Position numbers and translations under genes: made by a program
Notes under the pieces: generated by a model
Database searches by the model: none
Told to the model about the DNA's origin: nothing
The model's input: only the letters and a program-made list of their open reading frames with translations
Shown: in pieces, positions 8,119-13,291 of the stretch
Position numbering within the stretch: the stretch's first letter is position 1
How the letters are laid out: every line of letters starts with the position of its first letter
NCBI GenBank assembly: GCA_947305825.1
Contig: CAMZET010000015.1
Location: 1-13,291, forward strand
Direction: 5' to 3'
DNA: 13,291 nt
DNA from: an uncultured Verrucomicrobiota bacterium
Lineage (GTDB): Bacteria > Verrucomicrobiota > Kiritimatiellia > RFP12 > UBA1067

Positions 8119-8176
8119 ACCTAGGGGTAGGAGGGTGCTACCCCTAGGGGTAGGAGGCTGCTACCCCTAGGGGTAG
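8115..8176. repeat. Palindrome array A, 23-bp period
   Basis: The perfect 16-bp palindrome CTACCCCTAGGGGTAG occurs at 8138-8153 and 8161-8176. A half copy lies at 8115-8130, where only CCTAGGGGTAG is kept. Centres are exactly 23 bp apart, and the 7-bp spacers are GAGGGTG and GAGGCTG. The copies face the same side of the helix to within about two turns, as in operator or iteron arrays. No spacer diversity or Cas genes are seen, so this is not CRISPR. Function is unknown. Confidence 0.85.
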
Positions 8177-8219
8177 GGGGGAGGCAGGGGGGGGCGGTAG
8201 GTATAGATGGATAGGCGAG

Positions 8220-8297
8220 GGCGCCATACCCGGGTGTAGCGGGGGTCTATACCCGGGTGTAGCGGAGGGCTATACCCGGGTGTAGGGGGATGGCGCC
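8220..8297. repeat. Palindrome array B, 23-bp period, inside an inverted repeat
   Basis: Three copies of the near-palindrome CTATACCCGGGTGTAG lie at 8224-8239 (first copy with one change, CC for CT), 8247-8262 and 8270-8285. Their centres are exactly 23 bp apart, with 7-bp spacers CGGGGGT and CGGAGGG. The single arm mismatch would be a T-G wobble on the plus strand. The three copies are framed by GGCGCCAT (8220-8227) and its perfect complement ATGGCGCC (8290-8297). Arrays A and B share period, arm length and the skeleton CTA-NN-CC-NN-GG-NN-TAG but not the full sequence. Confidence 0.85.
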
Positions 8298-8306
8298 TGG
8301 GGTCGC

Positions 8307-8325
8307 GCCTAGCGCCGCGCTAGGC
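8307..8325. repeat. Inverted repeat overlapping the -35 box
   Basis: GCCTAGCG (8307-8314), a CCG loop and CGCTAGGC (8318-8325) form a perfect 8-bp inverted repeat. Its right arm covers most of the proposed -35 (8321-8326) of the membrane-protein gene, so it could be an operator. No T-run follows, and it lies upstream of the rightward start point, so a terminator role is less likely. Confidence 0.6.
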
Positions 8326-8350
8326 AGAAAAACGAAAGATATGGTATAAT
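8321..8350 (+). promoter_or_regulatory. Predicted promoter of the membrane-protein gene
   Basis: A perfect TATAAT (8345-8350) is preceded by TGG, making an extended -10 (TGGTATAAT). TAGGCA (8321-8326) lies 18 bases upstream as the -35, matching TTGACA at 4 of 6 positions. The same GCTAGGCA-to-TATAAT arrangement with identical spacing recurs before nnrD. The start point should fall at about 8357, next to the ATG at 8358, so the message would be leaderless or nearly so. Confidence 0.75.
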
Positions 8351-8357
8351 ACCCAGC

Positions 8358-9488
8358 ATGAATAGAGCAGGAAACATGCCGGAAATCGATCCGGCGATAC
8401 CGGCCGGCGCGGTGAGCGTCTACGGCCAGGGTGACCCCATGGACGATTTTCCCGTGCTCAAGGCGTTTCAGCAGTATGTTGACGCCGAGCACGCGAAGGC
8501 GCAGAAGCGCATGACGACGCTGTGCATATTCTTCGTCGTGATGATGATAGCGGTGATAGGCGTGTTCGTGATGCTTCTGCTGAGCATGTCGCAGCGCAAC
8601 AACAGCCTGAGCGACCAGCTGCTGGCATACATGATGAGAGACCGCGAGCATCCGGCGGCGGCGGCTGGCGGTGCGGCGCAAGGGGAGGCGGCGCTCAAAG
8701 CGATGGCCGAGAGTCTGGCGGCCATGCAGCGCGAAATGCTCGCGCAGCAGAGCCGGCTGGCCGACGAGCGCATGAAACTGGCGAGCGAAGCGCTTGCGCA
8801 GGCGACGGGCGCCGCTCGGCTCGGCGGCGGCCAGGCGGCGCCCGCCGTGCAGTCTGCGCCCGTGCCGGAGAGCGAACGCATGGCTTTCGAACGCGCCCAG
8901 CGCGAGCACGCCAGGGAAAAGAAGGCCGAGGCGCAGAAACTGCGCAAGACCCGCGAACTGCTCAAGGCCGAACGCGAACGCCTGGCGAAGGAACGCGAGG
9001 AACTCAAGCAGCGCGAAATCGAACTGCAGCGCCGCCGCCTCTACCCGGAACTCTACGAAAAGCCGCGCGTGAACTCCAAGCCGGCCGCGCCGCGCCTCGA
9101 GCGCCCCGAACCCGTCACCGTCCCGGACTCCGTCCTCGCCATACTCGACGACGACGAAGACGCCGCCGCCATCGACGCCGAAATCGAGGCGCTCGAACGC
9201 CATCACGCCGAGGCGTCCGCCGCCGCGCAGGCGCCGCAGACGCCAACGGCCGCGCCACGCGCAACCGCGACTGCGCCAGCGCAAGCCACGGCACCGGCGG
9301 CTCCGCCCGTGCAGGCCGACGACGGCGCCATTCGCTATTTCGACGACGACGACATCCTTTCGCTGACGCCGGAACAGGTAATCGGCCCGCAGCGCCAGAC
9401 CCAGCCGCAAGCCGCCAGACCCGCCGAGGCAAGCATCCCCGTCCGCATCGGCAACACCTCCTCCGATTGGGCCATACCGATGGAATAG
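8358..9488 (+). CDS. Single-pass membrane protein with long coiled coil, unknown function
   Basis: I do not recognise this 376-residue protein. A short N-terminus (1-50) ends in AKAQKR. One transmembrane segment follows (about 53-77, TTLCIFFVVMMIAVIGVF onward). The positive charges before it suggest N-in, C-out topology. The remainder is low complexity: Ala/Gln/Met-rich helix (about 108-148), a strongly charged Lys/Glu/Arg coiled coil (about 172-228), an acidic run DDDED (264-268), an Ala/Pro/Thr stretch (286-320), a second acidic patch DDDD (329-332) and a C-terminus of SSDWAIPME. The layout recalls TolA-like or envelope-spanning scaffolds, but no family motif proves that. The ATG at 8358 would make a leaderless message. 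ATG 8376 (MPEIDPAI) has AGGA only 3 bases before it and is a possible alternative. It has its own promoter, and a second promoter follows before nnrD. Confidence 0.8.
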   Translation: MNRAGNMPEIDPAIPAGAVSVYGQGDPMDDFPVLKAFQQYVDAEHAKAQKRMTTLCIFFVVMMIAVIGVFVMLLLSMSQRNNSLSDQLLAYMMRDREHPAAAAGGAAQGEAALKAMAESLAAMQREMLAQQSRLADERMKLASEALAQATGAARLGGGQAAPAVQSAPVPESERMAFERAQREHAREKKAEAQKLRKTRELLKAERERLAKEREELKQREIELQRRRLYPELYEKPRVNSKPAAPRLERPEPVTVPDSVLAILDDDEDAAAIDAEIEALERHHAEASAAAQAPQTPTAAPRATATAPAQATAPAAPPVQADDGAIRYFDDDDILSLTPEQVIGPQRQTQPQAARPAEASIPVRIGNTSSDWAIPME

Positions 9489-9529
9489 CGCTCTGGCAAG
9501 ACGGACGACGCCTTTGTTTGTCCGACTGC

Positions 9530-9559
9530 TAGGCAAAAGATGCGATATTTTGGTATAAT
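9530..9559 (+). promoter_or_regulatory. Predicted promoter of the nnrD-namZ-rpe-coaC operon
   Basis: TATAAT (9554-9559) with an upstream TGG and TAGGCA (9530-9535) 18 bases before it copies the promoter at 8321-8350, including the preceding GC and the following A-rich bases. The start point should fall near 9566. That is after the in-frame ATG at 9560 and about 9 bases before the ATG at 9575, so it decides the nnrD start. Confidence 0.75.
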
Positions 9560-9574
9560 ATGCGGCAGCAAGAC

Positions 9575-10411
9575 ATGAACCCACCAAGCGAGTTAAAGAG
9601 CGCGTTCCGTCCGCGGCCGGCGGAGTCGAACAAGTACACGGTCGGGACGGTGACGGTAGTCGGCGGTTCCGGGCGGTACATAAGCGCGCCCGTGATAGCC
9701 GCGCTTGGCGCACGCGCGGCCGGAGCGGGTCTCGTCCACCTCGTCGTGCCGGACGCCTCGCGTCTGGGCGCCGCCACGCTCGTCCCGGAAGCCACCTTCA
9801 CGAAACTCTCCGCGACGTGCGTGCCGCCGAAGGCCGACGTCACCGTAATCGGTATGGGGCTCGGCAAGAGCGTCGCCGCCGAAGTCATCGTCACGCGCCT
9901 GCTGTCCGGAAGCCCGGGACGCTTCGTCCTGGACGCCGACGGCCTTGCCATCCTCGCCGGCTGGTACGGCAAGCTCGGCGGCTACGACCCCGCCGCCGGT
10001 CAGGAACTCGTGCTCACCCCGCACGAAGGCGAGGCTGCCAACCTCCTCGGCACGCGCCGCGAAGAAGTCGCCCGCGACCGCGCCGCCGCCGCCCGCGAAA
10101 TCGCCTCCAGATACGGCGCCACCGTCGTCCTCAAGGGCCCGCGCACCCTCGTCGTCGCCGCCGACGGCGCCGCTTCATACGAAAACCGCGCCGGAAACCC
10201 CTTCATGGCCCTCGGCGGCATGGGCGACCTCCTCGCCGGCGCCATCGGCGCCAGATGGGCCTACCTGAAGGCAGACGCCTTCCTCTCCGCCTCAAGCGCC
10301 GTCTGGCTCCATTCCGCAGCCTCCGACAGGCTCGTCGCCGCCAAACGCGACCCTTCCATCTTCAACACCGCTTCCGAAATCGGCTCCTTGAGAGTCGACC
10401 TCGACGCCTGA
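9575..10411 (+). CDS. nnrD: ADP/ATP-dependent NAD(P)H-hydrate dehydratase
   Basis: This 278-residue ribokinase-fold enzyme repairs hydrated NADH and NADPH by nucleotide-dependent dehydration. It matches the C-terminal half of YjeF/Nnr without the epimerase (NnrE) domain. Motifs are KYTVGTVTVVGGSGRYISAP (20-39), GMGLGKS (93-99), LDADGLAIL (119-127), LTPHEGEAANLLG (147-159), VVLKGPRTLV (184-193) and the nucleotide/catalytic loop GNPFMALGGMGDLLAG (207-222) with catalytic Asp D218. The ATG at 9575 is chosen because the ATG at 9560 lies within or before the predicted transcription start. There is no Shine-Dalgarno, and the leader would be about 9 bases. The epimerase partner is not in this window. 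The 3' two thirds use almost only C-ending codons. The namZ-like gene follows after 20 bases. Confidence 0.93.
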   Translation: MNPPSELKSAFRPRPAESNKYTVGTVTVVGGSGRYISAPVIAALGARAAGAGLVHLVVPDASRLGAATLVPEATFTKLSATCVPPKADVTVIGMGLGKSVAAEVIVTRLLSGSPGRFVLDADGLAILAGWYGKLGGYDPAAGQELVLTPHEGEAANLLGTRREEVARDRAAAAREIASRYGATVVLKGPRTLVVAADGAASYENRAGNPFMALGGMGDLLAGAIGARWAYLKADAFLSASSAVWLHSAASDRLVAAKRDPSIFNTASEIGSLRVDLDA

Positions 10412-10421
10412 CACTTTCAGA

Positions 10422-10427
10422 AAGGAG
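10422..10427 (+). promoter_or_regulatory. Shine-Dalgarno site for the namZ-like gene
   Basis: AAGGAG lies 4 bases before the ATG at 10432, in the short gap after nnrD. It fixes the start and excludes the much longer upstream open frame, which is an nnrD shadow. Confidence 0.8.
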
Positions 10428-10431
10428 ACAT

Positions 10432-11535
10432 ATGGTCAACTTCGACGCCCTGATAGGATCCCTCGGCAAATCGGACGAACCCTTCGGCCTCTTGACCCTC
10501 CAGGCCACCTCCACCATGAGCCGCCTTGTCAAGCCGTTCGACAAGCGCATCAAGGCCCTCTTCTCCGCCGAGCACGGCTTCTTCGGAATGTCCGCCGCCG
10601 GCGAAAAGACCCACAGCGCCTGGCACCCCTTCTGGAACAGGCCCATCCACTCCCTCTACGGCGACACGCGCAAGCCGACCCCCGAAATGCTCGAGGGCAT
10701 CGGGCGCATGGTCATCGACCTCTGCGACCTCGGCGTCAGGTGCTACACCTACCTCGCCACCATCAAGCTCACGCTCGAGGCCTGCGCGGAGGCGAACATC
10801 CCCGTCACGGTGGTGGACCGCCCGATTCCCATGGGCGGCTTCCTCGACGGCCCCATGCGCAAGCCGGAGTTCGCGTCCTTCGTCGCGCCAGTCAACGTGC
10901 CGCTCTGCCACGGCATGACGCCAGGCGAAGAGGCCATATGGATAAAGGAAGCCGAAGGGCTCGACCTCGACCTCGAAGTAATCAAGATGGTCGACTGGTC
11001 GCACCGCGACAACCAGCCGTGGCAGAACTTCGTGCCGCCCAGCCCTTCCATACGCTCCTGGGACAACGCCGTCACGTATCCGATGACCGTCTTCACCGAG
11101 GCGTACCCGGCCATCGACTGCGACCGCGACGGCTCGATGGCGTTCCGCGTCATAGGCGCGCCCTGGCTAGACTCGCGCAAGCTCACGAAGGCTCTCGGGC
11201 CCGGCCTCGAGACGTGCGGCGTGCAGATGCGCCCCTACCGCTACGCGCCCAAAGGCGGGCCGTACAAGGGACTGGCTCTAAACGGCATATTGCTCACCGT
11301 CCCGCGAGCCTCCGCGTTCTACCCCGTCACCGCAGGCGTAATGATTTTCTCCGCCATGTCGCAGCTCTACCCGCGCCAGATTTCCATCGGCGCGAGACCT
11401 GAATGGCTCGACAAGCTCTTCGGCTCCTCCGAACTGCGCGAGACGCTAGAGGGAGGCGACCTCAACGACCTCTTCACCAACTGGATAATGGAACAGGACG
11501 ACTACCTCAAGACGCGCGTAAATCTGTACGCATGA
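10432..11535 (+). CDS. NamZ-like protein (DUF1343, exo-beta-N-acetylmuramidase family)
   Basis: This 367-residue protein belongs to the DUF1343/NamZ family. Characterised members (GH171) remove terminal MurNAc from peptidoglycan fragments. Family landmarks are LFSAEHGFFGMSAAGE (43-58), SLYGDTRKPTPEMLEGI (74-90), DLCDLGVRCYTYLATI (98-111), VVDRPIPMGG (127-136), LCHGMTPGE (158-166), FVPPSPSI (200-207), RVIGAPWLD (239-247) and the closing LDKLFGSS...YLKTRVNLYA. The Glu of EHG (E47) is the likeliest catalytic residue, which is an inference. Two points are odd. There is no signal peptide, so it should be cytoplasmic, whereas many members are secreted. The usual FEGTN-SEGRGT segment reads FTEAYPAIDCDRDGSMAF (221-238). 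It may act on imported muropeptides or have another substrate. Its TGA overlaps the rpe ATG. Confidence 0.85.
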   Translation: MVNFDALIGSLGKSDEPFGLLTLQATSTMSRLVKPFDKRIKALFSAEHGFFGMSAAGEKTHSAWHPFWNRPIHSLYGDTRKPTPEMLEGIGRMVIDLCDLGVRCYTYLATIKLTLEACAEANIPVTVVDRPIPMGGFLDGPMRKPEFASFVAPVNVPLCHGMTPGEEAIWIKEAEGLDLDLEVIKMVDWSHRDNQPWQNFVPPSPSIRSWDNAVTYPMTVFTEAYPAIDCDRDGSMAFRVIGAPWLDSRKLTKALGPGLETCGVQMRPYRYAPKGGPYKGLALNGILLTVPRASAFYPVTAGVMIFSAMSQLYPRQISIGARPEWLDKLFGSSELRETLEGGDLNDLFTNWIMEQDDYLKTRVNLYA

Positions 11536-12188
11536 TGCAAATCCAAATACTCCCATCACTGCTGGGCGCCGACTTCGGGCGCCTGGCCGACGAAATCTCC
11601 CGCGCCGCCAATTCAGGCGCAGACGCCCTGCACATCGACATAATGGATCCGACGTTCGTGCCGAACATGTCGTTCGGCCCGGACATAGTCGCGCTCTCGC
11701 GCCGCGTCGAACCGGGCTTCTTCCGCAACGTGCATCTGATGATGACCCGCCCCGACCAGTATGTCGAGGCGTTCGCCAAAGCGGGCGCGCAGACTCTGCA
11801 AATCCACGTCGAGGCGTCTTGCGACAAGACCGCGACGCTGCGCCGCATACGCGAGTTTGGCATCCGCCCGGCGATTGCCGTGAACCCGGAGACGCCAGTG
11901 GAGGAACTCGAACCGTTCCTGGCCGAGGTCGACGAAGTTCTGGTCATGACCGTCCATCCGGGCTACGGCGGGCAGAAGTTCATCGGCGAATGCCTGCCTA
12001 AAATCGGATGGGTGCGCGAGCGGTGCCCGTCGCTGGACATCATGGTGGACGGCGGGATAAACGACAAGACGGCAGCGGAGGCACTGGACGCCGGCGCGAA
12101 CCAGCTCGTATCGGGCAGCTATCTCTTCCGGCAGGCCGACATGGGCTCGGCGATAGCCGCGATGCGCGGCGCGGGGAGCGCGTCATGA
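11532..12188 (+). CDS. rpe: Ribulose-phosphate 3-epimerase
   Basis: This 218-residue TIM barrel is of normal length. It interconverts ribulose 5-phosphate and xylulose 5-phosphate in the pentose phosphate pathway. It has PSLLGADF (8-15), metal ligands H34 and D36 in LHIDIMDPTFVPNMSFGP (33-50), H68 in NVHLMM, the flexible-loop segment VMTVHPGYGGQKF (138-150) and catalytic D173 in VDGGIND. GSYLF (195-199) is the phosphate-binding end. MDPTFVPN replaces the more usual MDG-FVPN, a small change. The ATG at 11532 overlaps the preceding TGA (ATGA), and ATG 11535 follows at once. No Shine-Dalgarno is seen, so translational coupling to the namZ-like gene is likely. Its own stop overlaps the next ATG in the same way. 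Confidence 0.95.
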   Translation: MMQIQILPSLLGADFGRLADEISRAANSGADALHIDIMDPTFVPNMSFGPDIVALSRRVEPGFFRNVHLMMTRPDQYVEAFAKAGAQTLQIHVEASCDKTATLRRIREFGIRPAIAVNPETPVEELEPFLAEVDEVLVMTVHPGYGGQKFIGECLPKIGWVRERCPSLDIMVDGGINDKTAAEALDAGANQLVSGSYLFRQADMGSAIAAMRGAGSAS

Positions 12189-12718
12189 GCGGCGCGAAAA
12201 AGGTGCTGCTCGGCGTCACCGGCTCGATTGCGGCCTACAAGGCGGCGGAACTCGTCAGGCTGCTGGTGCGCGGCGGCTCCGAAGTGCAGGTCGTCATGAC
12301 CGATGCCGCCTGCCAGTTCGTCACGCCGCTTACGTTCCAGACTCTTTCGCGCAACCCGGTCCATGTCGGCACGTTCGAGCGCCCGGCGCAATGGCAGCCG
12401 GGCCACGTCTCCCTCGCACAGTGGGCAGACCTCGTCCTAGTCGCCCCGGCAAGCGCCAACACCATCGCGAAAATGCGCTTCGGCCTCGCCGACAACCTGC
12501 TCTCGTCCCTTTTGCTGGCGACACGTTCGCAGATTGTCGTCGCACCGGCCATGAACGACGGAATGTGGACCAACCCGGCGACGCAGGAAAACATCGCCGT
12601 GCTGCGCTCGCGCGGCGTCCTCGTCATTTCCCCGCACGAAGGCGCCCTCGCCTGCGGCTCCGTCGGCCCCGGCCGAATGGCCGAGCCTTCCGACATCTAC
12701 AAGGAACTCTTCAGGTGA
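12185..12718 (+). CDS. coaC: Stand-alone phosphopantothenoylcysteine decarboxylase CoaC
   Basis: This 177-residue FMN-dependent HFCD-family enzyme matches the N-terminal (CoaC) half of Dfp/CoaBC. It decarboxylates 4'-phosphopantothenoylcysteine to 4'-phosphopantetheine in CoA synthesis. Evidence is GVTGSIAAYKAAELVR (10-25), the catalytic His in GHVSL (H74), WADLVLVAPASANTIAKM (80-97), PAMNDGMW (121-128) and ACGSVGPGRMAEP (156-168) with catalytic C157. The last motif separates it from flavin prenyltransferases (UbiX) and EpiD-like decarboxylases. The CoaB synthetase half is absent: the stop at 12716-12718 is followed in another frame by a glycosyltransferase. CoaB must be encoded elsewhere. 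ATGA and GTGA overlaps join it to rpe and to the next gene. Confidence 0.94.
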   Translation: MSGAKKVLLGVTGSIAAYKAAELVRLLVRGGSEVQVVMTDAACQFVTPLTFQTLSRNPVHVGTFERPAQWQPGHVSLAQWADLVLVAPASANTIAKMRFGLADNLLSSLLLATRSQIVVAPAMNDGMWTNPATQENIAVLRSRGVLVISPHEGALACGSVGPGRMAEPSDIYKELFR

Positions 12719-13291
12719 ACTTCCCTGGCGCCATAATAGTCATCCCGACATACAACGAGCGCGAAAACGTCGCGCTCATGGCGGATGCCGTCCTTCGCGC
12801 CGCGCCAGGCGCGCGGCTCTTGTTCGTCGACGACAATTCGCCCGACGGGACTGGCGAACTAATCGACTCGCTCGCCGCCAAGTCCTCCGGGCGCGTCTCT
12901 TGCCTGCACCGCCAGACGAAGGAGGGGCTGGGCCGCGCCTATGTCGCCGGCTTCCAGCGCGCGCTCGAGCTGGGAGCCGCCAAGGTCGTTCAGATGGATT
13001 GCGATTTCAGCCACAACCCGGACGACCTGCCGAGGCTGCTGGCGGAAGACGCAGACCTCGTCATAGGCTCGCGATACGTGCCGGGCGGCTCCACGCCGGG
13101 CTGGCCCTTCAAGCGCCGCCTCATTTCCCGCGCAGGCGGCATCTTCATCCGCGCCGTCACCGGAATGCCCATCGCCGACCCCACCGGCGGCTTCAAGGCC
13201 TGGTCGCGCTCCGCCTTCGAAAAAGTCGACCTCCCCTCCGTCGCCAGCGCCGGCTACTCCTTCCAGCTCGAAATGAACCACCGCGCCTGGA
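12715..13291 (+). CDS. DPM1-like polyprenyl-phosphate glycosyltransferase (GT2), N-terminal part
   Basis: The frame opens with GTG at 12715, whose GTGA overlaps the coaC stop, and runs off the window after about 192 residues. It is a GT-A fold family 2 enzyme like dolichyl/polyprenyl-phosphate mannosyltransferase. Such enzymes load a sugar from a GDP- or UDP-sugar onto a lipid carrier at the membrane. Landmarks are AIIVIPTYNERENV (6-19), LFVDDNSPDGTGE (35-47), GLGRAYVAGFQ (70-80), the DxD-type QMDCDFSHNPDD (94-105), VIGSRYVPGGS (115-125), ADPTGGFKAW (154-163) and GYSFQLEM (178-185). The DCD replaces the common DAD. Sugar specificity cannot be told from the sequence. Whether a C-terminal membrane domain or a GtrA partner follows lies beyond the window. 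Confidence 0.9.
   Translation, partial: MNFPGAIIVIPTYNERENVALMADAVLRAAPGARLLFVDDNSPDGTGELIDSLAAKSSGRVSCLHRQTKEGLGRAYVAGFQRALELGAAKVVQMDCDFSHNPDDLPRLLAEDADLVIGSRYVPGGSTPGWPFKRRLISRAGGIFIRAVTGMPIADPTGGFKAWSRSAFEKVDLPSVASAGYSFQLEMNHRAW

Larger units (their letters stand above)
8011..8357. other. Divergent intergenic control region
   Basis: No gene is supported in these 347 bases between dapB and the membrane-protein gene. From left to right they hold the dapB ribosome site and promoter (8021-8063), a plain stretch (8064-8100), a C5/G9 tract, palindrome array A, a G-rich gap (8177-8219), palindrome array B inside an inverted repeat, a further inverted repeat (8307-8325), and the rightward promoter. 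The plus strand is strikingly G-rich from 8110 to 8290. If both promoters are placed correctly, the arrays lie upstream of both start points and would not be transcribed, which points to a DNA-level role. Confidence 0.8.

Noticed and set aside
7976..8170. Small plus-strand frame of 64 codons across the dapB start and the repeats
   Set aside because: It overlaps the dapB start, promoter and palindrome array, its product is low complexity from the repeats, and it has no ribosome site.
8115..8285. CRISPR array
   Set aside because: The repeats are 16-bp palindromes with 7-bp, nearly identical spacers, and no Cas genes are present.
8101..8325. Replication origin (oriC)
   Set aside because: No DnaA-box cluster or AT-rich unwinding region is seen and no dnaA/dnaN/gidA neighbours are present. 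The iteron-like geometry alone is not enough.
9502..9524. Terminator after the membrane-protein gene (CGGAC...GTCCG)
   Set aside because: The stem is only 5 bp with a 13-base loop and no T-run follows, so it is too weak to call.
9817..10431. Long upstream extension of the namZ-like frame
   Set aside because: It is an Arg-rich shadow of nnrD. The AAGGAG at 10422 and the family N-terminus set the start at 10432.

Overview
This is an ordinary-looking but gene-dense stretch of a high-GC bacterial chromosome. It carries housekeeping genes and one unusual intergenic region. Nothing looks like phage, plasmid, IS element, CRISPR, rRNA or tRNA. Lgt, a polyprenyl-phosphate sugar transferase and a NamZ-type muramidase homologue suggest a peptidoglycan-containing, lipoprotein-making bacterium. 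The aconitase type, the short DapB and the unusual LigA subgroup would fit an anaerobe, perhaps of the PVC group (Verrucomicrobiota/Kiritimatiellota/Lentisphaerota). That taxonomic guess is low confidence and rests only on general resemblance.

Layout. (1) Positions 2-3590, plus strand: the C-terminal part of an aconitase, then lgt and ligA, with ligA starting inside the end of lgt. (2) Positions 3598-8010, minus strand: an operon read right to left, dapB, polA and an APH/choline-kinase-fold protein. It meets ligA tail to tail with only 7 bases between the stop codons. (3) Positions 8011-8357: a divergent control region with a promoter facing each way. Between the promoters lie two short arrays of palindromes. 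Both arrays repeat every 23 bp and share a CTA-NN-CC-NN-GG-NN-TAG skeleton but differ in sequence. An 8-bp inverted repeat frames the second array, and another inverted repeat overlaps the rightward -35 box. (4) Positions 8358-13291, plus strand: an unrecognised single-pass membrane protein, then, behind its own promoter, nnrD, a namZ-like gene, rpe, coaC and a partial DPM1-like glycosyltransferase. The last four genes are joined by 4-base stop/start overlaps (ATGA, ATGA, GTGA), so their translation is probably coupled.

How the genes fit together. The right-hand operon mixes metabolite repair (NnrD), sugar phosphate metabolism (Rpe), CoA synthesis (CoaC), possible cell-wall muropeptide turnover (NamZ-like) and polyprenol-linked sugar transfer. 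The left-hand genes serve the TCA cycle, lipoprotein maturation, DNA replication/repair (LigA and PolA) and lysine/diaminopimelate synthesis (DapB). No single pathway unites them.

The best candidates for something undescribed are the 23-bp dual palindrome arrays at 8115-8285, a promoter type shared by two plus-strand genes with very short or absent leaders, the NamZ homologue with no signal peptide and an altered motif, and the uncharacterised membrane protein at 8358-9488. Three promoters are proposed by eye: TGG-TATAAT or TGG-TAAAAT with an 18-bp spacer to a GCA-ending -35.
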